Positions 15,461-23,379 of a stretch of DNA of 64,000 nucleotides are shown one piece after another. Origin of the DNA: Klenkia brasiliensis. GTDB taxonomy: Bacteria > Actinomycetota > Actinomycetes > Mycobacteriales > Geodermatophilaceae. The stretch spans positions 1 to 64,000 of the forward strand of contig NZ_FNCF01000007.1 in NCBI RefSeq assembly GCF_900100695.1, given 5' to 3'. A program made the translations under genes and the position numbers. The notes beneath the pieces were generated by a model. That model was not told the origin of the DNA. It did not search any database and worked only from the letters and a program-made list of their open reading frames with translations. Position 1 is the first letter of the stretch. Each line of letters begins with the position of its first letter.

Positions 15461-16474
15461 TCAGTTCTCCTTCTGGATCTCGCGCAGCAGCCGGTCGGCG
15501 CTGCGGTGGAACGTCCGGTCGGCGACCACAGCCCGGGCTTGGGCCGCGGCGTCCTGCCGGAGGTCTGGGTGGGCCATCGACCAGGCGATGACGTCGGCCA
15601 GCTCGGCCGGGGTGGTGAAGGTCGGCAGCATCGGCAGCAGCTCGTCGCCCTCGGGGCGAGGCTCGCGGGCGAAGAACACACCCGCCGCGGCCAGCTCCAC
15701 CTCGCGGGGGCCCATCGCCCACCCGGCCACCAGGTCGGGCCGGGTGGCCTCTCGCCGGTAGGCGTTCAGCGACATGCCCGCCGAGGCGTACAGCGCCGCG
15801 GTCAACTGGGGCGGGCAGCACTCGTCGAGGTCGTGCACGACGCGCTCCCGCAGCGGCGAGCCCTCCGCCAGCCCGGCCCACTGGCCGGCCAGGGTCAGCG
15901 TCACCCCGGACCAGTCGACGGCCTCCAGCAGTGCGATCCGGTCGGGGAACCCGGTGCCGACGAACGTGACGTCAGCGGCGAGCTCGGGGACCGGCGTCCC
16001 GGGCCGGTGGACGGCGGGCCGGTAGGCGTGCGGCTGGAAGTAGCTCGGCGCGACCGCCTGGAACGCCCCCAGGTGGGTCGGGTCGTTGACCACGTTGAGG
16101 TCGGCGTGGCCGGCCCGGGCCAGCTGCCGGTCGTCCTCGTAGGGCGACTCGGTGTGCAGCAGCACCACCCGCACCCCGCCGGCGCGCAGGGCGTCCAGCA
16201 CGTCGACCGGGACGTAGGCGCCGTGCACGACCAGCGCGACGTCGGGTCGGGTCCGCCACGCCTTGGCCAGCAGACCCTCGGCGGCCAGCCGCACCGCGCC
16301 CTCGGCGTCGGCTACCGGCTGGCCGTCGATGCGGGCGGCGTCGTAGAAGGTCAGCCGGCGGGCCAGGTCGTAGGTGACGACCTGCGCACCGCACGCCAGC
16401 AGACCCTCGCCCCAGCCGCGGTAGACGTCGGACACCGAGAACTCGGGGCCGGGGTGCACCAGCAGCACCCTCAC
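15461..16474 (-). CDS. CgeB/DUF3880-like glycosyltransferase in the tail operon
   Basis: A 337-residue GT-B type protein. The N-terminal Rossmann half starts RVLLVHPGPEFSVSDVYRGW and contains VALVVHGAYVPVDVLDALRAGGVRVVLLHTESPYED. The C-terminal half has FVGTGFPDRIALLEAV, GMSLNAYR and ELAAAGVFFAREPRPEGDEL, where a donor-sugar site is expected. It closes with a helix ending IQKEN. It overlaps the methyltransferase gene by four bases and lies just before the major tail gene. Likely role: adding sugar to a virion protein, or changing a host envelope glycan. Acceptor unknown. Confidence 0.78.
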   Translation of the reverse strand: MRVLLVHPGPEFSVSDVYRGWGEGLLACGAQVVTYDLARRLTFYDAARIDGQPVADAEGAVRLAAEGLLAKAWRTRPDVALVVHGAYVPVDVLDALRAGGVRVVLLHTESPYEDDRQLARAGHADLNVVNDPTHLGAFQAVAPSYFQPHAYRPAVHRPGTPVPELAADVTFVGTGFPDRIALLEAVDWSGVTLTLAGQWAGLAEGSPLRERVVHDLDECCPPQLTAALYASAGMSLNAYRREATRPDLVAGWAMGPREVELAAAGVFFAREPRPEGDELLPMLPTFTTPAELADVIAWSMAHPDLRQDAAAQARAVVADRTFHRSADRLLREIQKEN

Positions 16475-16965
16475 CGGCGCTGCACCCGGCAGTAGATGTC
16501 GCCGTGCACCTCGTCGTGGATGATCTCGGGGTCGTACCAGCCGTGCGCCAGGGCGTCGGCCAGCGCCGCCCGGGTGACGTTCTGGTAGTGCTCCCCGGGC
16601 TGCAGCGGGCCACCGTCGTGGTGGGAGTGCGGCGCCCGGGGCTCGGCGGCCGCGGTCACCAGCAGCGTGCCGCCCTGCCGCAGCCACCCGGCAGCGGCCT
16701 CGAGCACGCCCGGCACGTCGTCGGTGTGCTCGAGCACCTCGGCGCACACGACCAGGTCCACCTTGTCGTCGGGCGCCCAGTCGCGGCAGTCCGCGACGAC
16801 GTCGACGCCGGGGCCGGGGTGCAGGTCGATCACCGTGTAGTCGGCGGCCGGCCACAGCCCGCGCGGGGTGCCGTTGATGTTGCGGCCCCCCAGGTCGATC
16901 ACGGTGTCGACGTCGGTCAGGGTGGCGGCCTGCTCGGTCAGCCAGCCCATCGCCTCTGCGTGCAT
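16471..16965 (-). CDS. Class I SAM-dependent methyltransferase in the tail operon
   Basis: A 164-residue Rossmann-fold methyltransferase. The SAM-binding loop is VDTVIDLGGRNINGT, the acidic strand end is YTVIDLHPGPGVDVVADCRDW, and motif IV is LVVCAEVLEHTDDVPGVL. The short length and the LEHT motif match small-molecule or sugar methyltransferases rather than DNA methylases. It overlaps a glycosyltransferase by four bases and starts at the stop of a tail completion gene, suggesting that the pair glycosylates and then methylates the same acceptor. Confidence 0.8.
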   Translation of the reverse strand: MHAEAMGWLTEQAATLTDVDTVIDLGGRNINGTPRGLWPAADYTVIDLHPGPGVDVVADCRDWAPDDKVDLVVCAEVLEHTDDVPGVLEAAAGWLRQGGTLLVTAAAEPRAPHSHHDGGPLQPGEHYQNVTRAALADALAHGWYDPEIIHDEVHGDIYCRVQRR

Positions 16966-17336
16966 CAGGAACCCAGTCCTCTCGGTGTGCTCACCGTCGC
17001 CTGCGCGACGAACAGGTTGAGCCGGTCGTCCCACCCGAACTGCCATGCCGGGTCCAGCCAGCGCGACGGCAGCTCGTCGGAGATCGCGGCCACGACGTCC
17101 TCCTGCCGGGCCTGGCCGGTGGCCGGGTCCGAGTAGGGGGCGTAGATGATCAGCCGGTAGGTCAGGGCGTCCGGCCGCATGTCCGAAGCGGTGACGGTCA
17201 CCGTGACCTGGCCCGCCGGCACCGACGTCGGCTCGTAGTCCATGACGACGACCTTCTGGCCGGGCACATGCGCGGCCGCGATCGCCTTGACGTCGGCCAC
17301 CAGGGCCGCCTTGCCGGCGGTCAGCGCGTTGCTCAC
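16965..17336 (-). CDS. Tail completion/terminator-like protein
   Basis: A 123-residue protein with the order helix, strand (KVVVMDYEPTSVPAGQVTVTVTAS), strand (YRLIIYAPYSDP), helix (RQEDVVAAISDELPSRW), strand. This is the usual look of the minor protein that caps the tail tube and joins it to the head (gpU/gp17-type). It follows the HK97 gp10-like gene with a four-base overlap, which fits the head-tail joining block. Confidence 0.65.
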   Translation of the reverse strand: MSNALTAGKAALVADVKAIAAAHVPGQKVVVMDYEPTSVPAGQVTVTVTASDMRPDALTYRLIIYAPYSDPATGQARQEDVVAAISDELPSRWLDPAWQFGWDDRLNLFVAQATVSTPRGLGS

Positions 17337-17863
17337 CGCAGCACCGCCCGGATCCCGTCGGCGACCTCGTCGAGGATGATCCGGCCGACCTCGGTCCGGG
17401 CCCGCAGCTGCCCGCGCTCGAACGGGTGCTTTCCGGTGGTGCCCGGGTGGATGACGAACCGCCGGAACCCGATGCCCGGGACCGACACGCCCTTGGCCTT
17501 CCCCGCCCGGCCGCGCCGCTTCTTCTCGGTGGCCGTCAGCCGGCCGCCGCGCAGCCGGTAGGACACCCGCGAGGACGTCGCGTCGCGCGGCTCGTAGTGC
17601 GCCGAGGTGTCGCGCTCGACCAGGTGCAGCGGGCCCTGCGCGGAGATCTTCGCGGCCGACCCGGCCAGCATCCGGAACCCGGCACCGACCCGCTTCGGCT
17701 TGCCGTTCATCTTCAGCCGCCCGGACGGCACGGCGCCGTTGATCTCCTCGCGGATGATCGTGGTCGCCCGCAGCGCACCCGCCCGGACACCGCGGGTCTG
17801 GCCCTCGCGGACGGCCGGGCCGAGCTGGGCGGCCTTGGCGGCGAACTGCGCTGCGGTGCTCAT
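17333..17863 (-). CDS. HK97 gp10-like head-tail joining protein
   Basis: A 176-residue basic protein. A helical N-terminus (FAAKAAQLGPAVREGQTRGVRAGALRATTIIREEI) is followed by PSGRLKMNGKP and a late HPGTTGKHPFERG motif, which is characteristic of HK97 gp10-type minor tail/joining proteins. It overlaps the connector gene by four bases and is followed by the tail completion gene. Confidence 0.72.
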   Translation of the reverse strand: MSTAAQFAAKAAQLGPAVREGQTRGVRAGALRATTIIREEINGAVPSGRLKMNGKPKRVGAGFRMLAGSAAKISAQGPLHLVERDTSAHYEPRDATSSRVSYRLRGGRLTATEKKRRGRAGKAKGVSVPGIGFRRFVIHPGTTGKHPFERGQLRARTEVGRIILDEVADGIRAVLR

Positions 17864-18375
17864 GCGAACCCGCCGCGGTCCAGCAGGAACGGCGCCCAGA
17901 TCGTGCGGACGGCGTTGGGCAGGTCGTCGAAGTCGGTCACCGCACCCACGTCGCTGTCGCCGTAGGTGTCGGTGCCGTAGGACTCCAGTGACCACCGGTG
18001 CCGCACCAGCAGCCGCACGCCCTCCTCGATCGACGCCGGCACGGCCGAGTAGCCAGAGGTGTAGACCACCACCACGTCGCCGCTGGGGACCGTGGCCGGC
18101 AGACCCGTCACCAGCCCGAAGCGCCGGCCGATCCGCAGCCCCGAGACGACCGCGCCGTTGATGGTCGCCACGGCCGTCACCGGCGGCTGCCGCAGGACGA
18201 GCTCCCCGCGCTGGTTGCAGGCCGTCTCGGTGACCGTTGAGGCGGTCAGCGGCCCGACGGCGTCGGCCGCCTGCTCGTACGCCGCGTTGATCAGCTGCTG
18301 CAGGCGAGCGTCGCGGGAGTTGTCGTTGGCGTCCAGGCCGACCAGCACCCGGGCGTCGGCCACGGACAGCGCCAC
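17860..18375 (-). CDS. Head-tail connector (gp6-like adaptor)
   Basis: A 171-residue protein. It starts with a helical region (ALSVADARVLVGLDANDNSRDARLQQLINAAYEQAADAVG), continues with strands (RGELVLRQPPVTAVATINGAV, DVVVVYTSGYSAVPASIEEGVRLLVRHRW) and ends near WAPFLLDRGGF. This is the pattern of DNA-packaging connector proteins that sit under the portal. Start GTG 18375. Position after the capsid block agrees. Confidence 0.75.
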   Translation of the reverse strand: MALSVADARVLVGLDANDNSRDARLQQLINAAYEQAADAVGPLTASTVTETACNQRGELVLRQPPVTAVATINGAVVSGLRIGRRFGLVTGLPATVPSGDVVVVYTSGYSAVPASIEEGVRLLVRHRWSLESYGTDTYGDSDVGAVTDFDDLPNAVRTIWAPFLLDRGGFA

Positions 18376-18393
18376 CGGATCACCGCCTCCCGG

Positions 18394-18789
18394 TCAGACC
18401 GCGACGGGGACGCCGGCGGGGACCTCGTCGGCCTCCACCGGGGCCCCGTCGGCCGGCTCGTCGGAGGCGTCGGCCGGGGCCTCGACGGTGCGTTGGGGGG
18501 CCGGCTGCGCCTTGGTTGTCCGCTTGCCGGGGCGGCTGCGGCCGGGCGGGGTCGGGGTGGTGCCCTCGCGCTCGGCGGTGCCGTTGACCTCGCCGGCGTC
18601 GATGGCCTCGGCACGGGCCCACATCGCCAGCCGCAGGTACCCGCGGTCGGGGACGACGGTGGCCTCGGCCTGCCGCTCGAAGTCCTCGGCGAGCTCGATC
18701 CACGTCCAGCCGCGCTGGGTGCGCACCGTGCGGTAGTTGGCCTGCACGTCGTCGTCGATCAGGTTGCGGTCACGTCCGGTGTCGGACAC
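18394..18789 (-). CDS. Small structural-region protein with low-complexity tail
   Basis: A 131-residue protein. The first 65 residues are ordered (NLIDDDVQANYRTVRTQRGWTWIELAEDFERQAEAT). The rest is rich in Pro, Ala, Glu and basic residues (PGRSRPGKRTTKAQPAPQ, then acidic repeats). GGAGG precedes GTG 18789 at good distance. It lies between a small capsid-region gene and the connector. Function unknown; a head-decorating or assembly role is only a guess from position. Confidence 0.6.
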   Translation of the reverse strand: MSDTGRDRNLIDDDVQANYRTVRTQRGWTWIELAEDFERQAEATVVPDRGYLRLAMWARAEAIDAGEVNGTAEREGTTPTPPGRSRPGKRTTKAQPAPQRTVEAPADASDEPADGAPVEADEVPAGVPVAV

Positions 18790-18825
18790 GGGTACCTCCA
18801 GCTGCTGGGTGGGGAAGGGTTGGGT

Positions 18826-18854
18826 CCGCAGCGCGCCCGGGACTCGCGCTGCGG
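18826..18854. terminator. Hairpin in the intergenic stretch after the capsid-region gene
   Basis: A perfect 10-bp inverted repeat, CCGCAGCGCG and CGCGCTGCGG, with a 9-base loop. It lies in the roughly 200-base stretch between the minus-strand genes starting at 18789 and ending at 18992. There is no T-run, as is usual in high-GC actinobacteria. It may end or attenuate transcription, or act as an RNA processing site. Confidence 0.5.
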
Positions 18855-18991
18855 GTGGTGCACCGGCTCTGCTCGACCCGAGCCCTGCGGGCGACCCACC
18901 TGCCGGTTGGGCAGGCTGGGCGGCGGGGCAGGACACGGGCCCCGGGTGCCGGCCTTGCGGGGCGGCACGGTGGCCGCCGGACCTCGAGGGG

Positions 18992-19438
18992 TCAGTCCTT
19001 CGGGACGACCGGGCCGGTGTTCGGGGTCAGGCCGTCCACCGCGGCCGGGCCGGCGTTGGCGTCGGCGGCCTCGACGGCCTTGACCGCCTCGGCGACGACG
19101 GCCTGGTCCCCGATCAGGGCCTGCTGCGGGTCCCGGCGCGCGGACTCCACGGCGCGGGCCTGGGCCAGCGCCAGCCCGGACGGGCCGGTGGTCTCGTCGG
19201 GGTCGACGGTCTTGGCCCACTCGGACAGGTGGTCCCAGCCGCCGACCGGGTCGTCGTCGTGCCGGGCCGTGAAGTCGTCGGCGAGCTTGCGCATCGCCTG
19301 CTTGGGGGTGATGTCGGCGGCCTTGGCCGCGTCGCGGGCGATCTGCAGGTAGTTGTCCTGCGTGGCCTGCGGGATGAAGAACGTCGGGTCGACCTTCTCC
19401 ACCTTGGTGGTGCTGGTCGGGCTGTCGGTGGTGGCCAT
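18992..19438 (-). CDS. Capsid-adjacent hypothetical phage protein
   Basis: A 148-residue acidic, alanine-rich protein directly after the major capsid gene. It starts MATTDSPTSTTKVEKVDPTF, then has helical stretches (NYLQIARDAAKAADITPKQAMRKLADDF and GLALAQARAVESARRDPQQALIGD). A head-decoration role fits the place and solubility, but no family was recognised. A strong hairpin separates it from the capsid gene, so its amount is probably set below that of capsid. Confidence 0.6.
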   Translation of the reverse strand: MATTDSPTSTTKVEKVDPTFFIPQATQDNYLQIARDAAKAADITPKQAMRKLADDFTARHDDDPVGGWDHLSEWAKTVDPDETTGPSGLALAQARAVESARRDPQQALIGDQAVVAEAVKAVEAADANAGPAAVDGLTPNTGPVVPKD

Positions 19439-19490
19439 GTCGTCCTCCTGGACGTCGGATGCCGGGGTGGTGCAGGGGGAGGTGGTGGTG

Positions 19491-19541
19491 CTGAGCGGGG
19501 GGCCTCGGGTCCCTTCCCCGGACCGTCGGCCCCCCGCTCAG
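19491..19541. terminator. Perfect 14-bp hairpin directly after the capsid gene
   Basis: CTGAGCGGGGGGCC (19491-19504) pairs perfectly with GGCCCCCCGCTCAG (19528-19541) around a 23-base loop. It starts two bases after the capsid stop codon on the minus strand. It probably limits read-through from the abundant capsid message into the downstream tail genes, or protects the 3' end of that message. Confidence 0.7.
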
Positions 19542-19543
19542 GC

Positions 19544-21013
19544 TCAGAAGGTGGGCGTGACCAGGCCGTTGCCGGCGGTGGTGTCCAGGCCGCCGAACTT
19601 GGCGAAGGCCTGGGGGTAGCGCCCGGCGGTGAACGCCGCGTAGCCGTAGACGGCCAGCTTCACCGTGAGGTTCTGGCCCAGGGTCTGGTCGAACCGCAGC
19701 TGGCGGGGCATGCCGTCGCCGTCCTCCCACAGCAGGGCGTGGGCGGTGTCGGCGACCAGCACCTGGTCCTCGGAGTTCGTGCCGACCGTGGTCGGCACGT
19801 TGGCGTCCGTGGTGGTCGGCAGGCCCTGCAGCGCGCCCACGTAGATCGTGGTGCGGATGTCGTCGGCCGAGCCGTCGCCGCCGTAGGCGCCGGGGTTCTG
19901 GTTGACCCCCAGCGCGTTGAACGGCCCGGCGACGCCGGGCACGACCAGCGGGCGGCCGGTCGAGTCCGCCTGCGCGGTCAGCCAGCCCCAGCGGCGAGGG
20001 TTCATCGCGATCAGGCGCGGGGCGATGCCCGAGCCCGAGGCCGCGACGCCGGCGATCGCGCCGGCCAGCTTGGAGTTGAAGCTGGCCGCGGTGACCGGGT
20101 TGCCGAACGCCGAGCCCTGGCCGATGCCGGCGGTCTGCAGCATGCCGAGCATCTGGCCCGAGGCGCCGGACCCGTTGAGAACCTGCCGGTCGAGCTCGGC
20201 GTGGTAGGCCCCGGCGAGGTCGAGGTACACGATCTCGTCGATGCCGGGGGCACCGCGCTCCAGCGACTGGCGGGAGATGTCCTGCTGGCCGCCGATGGTG
20301 ACGATCGGGACGTTGAGGTTCGCCCACACCTCGTCGGTGTTCTGCAGGGCGGTGTTCTCCGTGGCCTGCGACGCTGCGGCCGCACCGGTGGTGCCGCGGG
20401 GCACGATCACCGTCATGCCCTGCGCGGGCAGCGGCAGGTGGGTCATCGCGTTGGCGACCGGCCGGCCGGAGCGGATGACCCGTGCGGCGAGCTCGACCAG
20501 GTACTGCGGGATCACCAGGCCGGCGAACCCGCCGGTGGCCACCGCGCGGGTCTGCTGCGCCTCCCGCTCGGTCAGCACCTCCTGGCCGTGGCGCTCGAGG
20601 CGCTCGCGGGCGCCGGCGTCGCCGTACTGCATCCGGAACGCGTCGACGAAGAACGATGCCTCCCCGCGGGCGTCCTTCTCCCGCGAGTAGGTGCGCTCCT
20701 CGCGCAGCACCTCGGCGCCGCCCTGCGGCCGCTCGGTGCCCCGCTGGTTGGCCGGCACCAGGCTGCGGCGCATGTCCGCAGCCCGCTCCTCGCGGCGGAC
20801 CTCGTCGAGCGCCTCGCGCTCCTGGGCCTGCAGCTGGTCCAGCTCGGCGTCGATGCCGACGATCGCGGCGCGGGCGTCGCGCAGCTGGGTGGCCTGCTCG
20901 GCGTTCGGGTCGCCCCCGTTGAGGGCGGCGCGGACGGTGTTCACGGTGGCCTCGTGGGTGCCACGCTTGTCCAGGGCGGCCTTGATGGCGGCCCGGATCT
21001 GCTCCAGGTTCAC
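19544..21013 (-). CDS. HK97-type major capsid protein with N-terminal scaffold domain
   Basis: A 489-residue protein. The first 130 residues or so form a charged coiled-coil domain (IRAAIKAALDKRGTHEATVN, then LDQLQAQEREALDEVRREER), the usual scaffold part removed by the prohead protease. The capsid fold follows: VATGGFAGLVIPQYLVELAARVI, the E-loop-like region, then DRQVLNGSGASGQMLGML and late APRLIAMNPRRWGWL. It forms the icosahedral head. GTG 21013 has GAGGAG six bases upstream, a better start than the upstream ATG 21055. A strong hairpin follows the stop codon. Confidence 0.92.
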   Translation of the reverse strand: MNLEQIRAAIKAALDKRGTHEATVNTVRAALNGGDPNAEQATQLRDARAAIVGIDAELDQLQAQEREALDEVRREERAADMRRSLVPANQRGTERPQGGAEVLREERTYSREKDARGEASFFVDAFRMQYGDAGARERLERHGQEVLTEREAQQTRAVATGGFAGLVIPQYLVELAARVIRSGRPVANAMTHLPLPAQGMTVIVPRGTTGAAAASQATENTALQNTDEVWANLNVPIVTIGGQQDISRQSLERGAPGIDEIVYLDLAGAYHAELDRQVLNGSGASGQMLGMLQTAGIGQGSAFGNPVTAASFNSKLAGAIAGVAASGSGIAPRLIAMNPRRWGWLTAQADSTGRPLVVPGVAGPFNALGVNQNPGAYGGDGSADDIRTTIYVGALQGLPTTTDANVPTTVGTNSEDQVLVADTAHALLWEDGDGMPRQLRFDQTLGQNLTVKLAVYGYAAFTAGRYPQAFAKFGGLDTTAGNGLVTPTF

Positions 21014-21131
21014 AGCGATCTCCTCGATCAGTCGTGAGGGGGTCGCCCGCGGCATCAGGAGATCGGCCAGGCCAGGCCCCGGGTGGGGCGCAGCGCAGCG
21101 CGGTCGCGCAACGTGCAGGGCAAGGACCGGG

Positions 21132-21146
21132 CCGCCACGGTGGCGG
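21132..21146. terminator. Short hairpin between protease and capsid genes
   Basis: CCGCCA-CGG-TGGCGG lies in the 157-base stretch between the protease stop and the capsid start. It may be an attenuator or part of a capsid leader. The rest of the stretch holds nothing else I recognise; a separate capsid promoter is possible. Confidence 0.3.
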
Positions 21147-21170
21147 TCCGGGGTCTGGGGGCGGCTGGGG

Positions 21171-21971
21171 TCAGCCGGAGAACCGCGCGGCCAGCGGGTG
21201 CTGGCGGGCGGTGGCGTCGATCGCGTCGAGCTCGGCGGCGGTCATCGGCACGCCGGCGGCCGCGGTGAGCGCGGACCGGCGTGCGGTCAGGGCGGCCTCG
21301 GCGCGGGCAAGGTCGTCGGGGCCGAGGCTGTCGAGGCCGGCCAGGATCTCGGCCGAGCGCAGCGACCCGAACGTGTTCGGGTTCGCGCCGTAGTTGACCA
21401 CCGAGACGTCGCCGCGCTCCAGGTCGAGCTCGGTGATCCGGTAGGACATGTAGTCCGGGGACCACTGGCCGCGGGTGATTCGGAAGGCGAACGACATCTC
21501 GTCGAGGTCGCCGCGGCGCAGGCCCGAGGCCATGTCCCGCACCTGGCTGTTGCCCTGGTCCAGGTCGGCGTCGACGTGCAGGCCGGTGTCGTCGGCGGCC
21601 AGCCGCAGCGTGCCCGACTTGGTGCGGGCCAGGGTCATGCCCTTGTGGTTGAGCAGGAACACGACGTCGGGGTCCCGGGACAGCGTGGCGTCGAACGCCT
21701 CGCGGGCGATCTCCTCGGTGTAGGGCCCGAACATGTCCCACATCTCGTACGCCGTCTCGGTGATCGAGGCGTAGCCGTCGAACCCCAGCACGGCGGCGTC
21801 GTCGGCGCCCGGCTCGCGCACGTTCACCCCGTGCAGCGCCGCGCGCACCCGGGCCGGGGACCCGGCGGCCGAGGTCGACCGGCGGTCGCGGGGGCGGTCG
21901 ACGGTCTGGGCGGTGCCGGCGGCGCGGGCCTGCGCCGCGGCGGCCGAGGACGGCAGGGTGTCGGGGTCCAT
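21171..21971 (-). CDS. HK97-type prohead protease
   Basis: A 266-residue protein. The first 50 residues are a low-complexity leader. The U35 protease fold follows, with GFDGYASITETAYEMWDMFG, the catalytic histidine in VVFLLNHKGMTLARTKSGTL and the serine in LDEMSFAFRITRG, and a later ELDLERGDVSVVNYGANPNT. It would cut the scaffold domain from the capsid protein during head maturation. The C-terminal helical part resembles scaffold sequence. ATG 21971 overlaps the portal stop; GTG 21974 is in frame. Confidence 0.9.
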   Translation of the reverse strand: MDPDTLPSSAAAAQARAAGTAQTVDRPRDRRSTSAAGSPARVRAALHGVNVREPGADDAAVLGFDGYASITETAYEMWDMFGPYTEEIAREAFDATLSRDPDVVFLLNHKGMTLARTKSGTLRLAADDTGLHVDADLDQGNSQVRDMASGLRRGDLDEMSFAFRITRGQWSPDYMSYRITELDLERGDVSVVNYGANPNTFGSLRSAEILAGLDSLGPDDLARAEAALTARRSALTAAAGVPMTAAELDAIDATARQHPLAARFSG

Positions 21972-23167
21972 CACTTCTCCTTCTGGTCGGCCGGCTCGCT
22001 GGCCGCGGTGGGGGAGGACGGCTTGAGGCCGAGCTGGTCGAGCAGGTCGAGCTGGGCCTGCGTCATTGGGGGGCGGTCCATCAGCTGCCGGACCTCGTCC
22101 AGCCCCAGGAACTTGTTCTTCAGCCCGAGCTCGAACGCCTTGTACTGCGTCATCAGGTCGGTGCGCAGCAGCGCGGCGGTGTTGAGCTTCACGAACTGGC
22201 CGCGCACGGTGAGCCGGGACAGCGCCCGCTCCCGGCGGCCGACGACGGTGCCGAACCGGTAGGCCAGGAAGTCCTGGGACTTCTGCTCGACGTTGGCGTA
22301 GGTGACCGAGGACCCCGACGACGACCCGCCGATCATCTCGGCCGGCAGGTCGAACATCCGGGCCACCTGCTCGACGCCGAACTGCATCAGCTCGAGGAAC
22401 TGCGACTCCCCGGGCGCGACCGACAGCGGCTGGTACTTCCAGTTCTTCCCCAGCACCAGCGGCTCGCGGCCGCGCAGCACGTCCATGAACCGGCGCTTGG
22501 CGACGCGGGCCTGGTCGCCGACCAGCTCGTCCTCGGAGGTGAGCAGCGCCGAGGGGTGCGCGCCGTCGCGGAAGAAGTCCGAGCCGAACTGCTGGGCGGC
22601 CAGCTGGATGCCCAGGGCCTGCGCGGCGACCGCGATCGGCGAGGCGCCGACGGGGGAGCCGGGGGTCTCGTTGCACCGCTCGTGCCAGATCTCGCGGGCC
22701 TCGACCCGCTTGCCACGCACCCAGTAGCGGGTCTCGCCGTCCCGGTCGGTGACCACGACGTCGTCGGGGTGCAGCAGCTCGATCTGGGCGGGAAGGAAGG
22801 TGCGGGGGTCCCAGTCGACGATCCGGCCGTAGGCGTTGCCGCGCAGGTCGAGGGACACCTGGGAGGCGTGCAGCCAGGACCCGACGTCCTGGCCGGCCGC
22901 CGGGGTGGCCAGCACCGGCGGGGTGGCCACCTGCTCGGTGGTGCCGTCGGGCCGGCGGCGGTAGACGTCGACCGGGCAGGACGCCAGCAGGTTGGCCCGC
23001 AGCCGCACCGCCGCCCACACCGCGGGGATGGCCAGCGACCCGCCCCAGCCGACGGGCACCGCCGAGGACGCCGTGCCGAACCGGTCGCGGTACATCGCCT
23101 CGGCGGTGTCGGAGCCCCAACCCTGCACCGCCCGCTCGGTCAGCCGGGGACCGGAGAACAGGCCCAT
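21971..23167 (-). CDS. HK97-family portal protein
   Basis: A 398-residue portal, the dodecameric ring through which DNA enters and leaves the head. Family signs are an N-terminal WGGSLAIPAVWAAVRLRANLLASCPVDVYRR, LDLRGNAYGRIVDWD, the EIWHERCNETPGSPVGASPIAVAAQALG segment and FDLPAEMIGGSSSGSSVTYANVEQKSQDFL, then RGQFVKLNTAALLRTDLMTQYKAF. Length is normal. It is one base offset from the small membrane gene upstream and runs into the protease. Confidence 0.93.
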   Translation of the reverse strand: MGLFSGPRLTERAVQGWGSDTAEAMYRDRFGTASSAVPVGWGGSLAIPAVWAAVRLRANLLASCPVDVYRRRPDGTTEQVATPPVLATPAAGQDVGSWLHASQVSLDLRGNAYGRIVDWDPRTFLPAQIELLHPDDVVVTDRDGETRYWVRGKRVEAREIWHERCNETPGSPVGASPIAVAAQALGIQLAAQQFGSDFFRDGAHPSALLTSEDELVGDQARVAKRRFMDVLRGREPLVLGKNWKYQPLSVAPGESQFLELMQFGVEQVARMFDLPAEMIGGSSSGSSVTYANVEQKSQDFLAYRFGTVVGRRERALSRLTVRGQFVKLNTAALLRTDLMTQYKAFELGLKNKFLGLDEVRQLMDRPPMTQAQLDLLDQLGLKPSSPTAASEPADQKEK

Positions 23168-23379
23168 CAGCCGACCTCGCCCAGCGGGCCGACGGCCGGC
23201 GGCCGGTTGCGCTGCGCGGCGGTCGCGCGGTGGTCGACCACCAGCAGGAACGGCACGGTGGCCAGCAGGCCGAACGGCCAGCCGACCAGCGCGGTCACGG
23301 CCACGACGGTGGCCACCAGGGCCAGCAGACCGGGCAGGGCGGCGAGCAGCACGCGCAGCAGCACGGGGGACCCCCTCAC
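23167..23379 (-). CDS. Small two-span membrane protein between terminase and portal
   Basis: A 70-residue protein with two hydrophobic segments (LLAALPGLLALVATVVAVTALVG and FGLLATVPFLLVVDH) and a basic tail. GTG 23379 overlaps the terminase stop by four bases, and the stop overlaps the portal start, so it appears to be translated. No known function; the place is unusual for a membrane protein. Confidence 0.6.
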   Translation of the reverse strand: MRGSPVLLRVLLAALPGLLALVATVVAVTALVGWPFGLLATVPFLLVVDHRATAAQRNRPPAVGPLGEVG

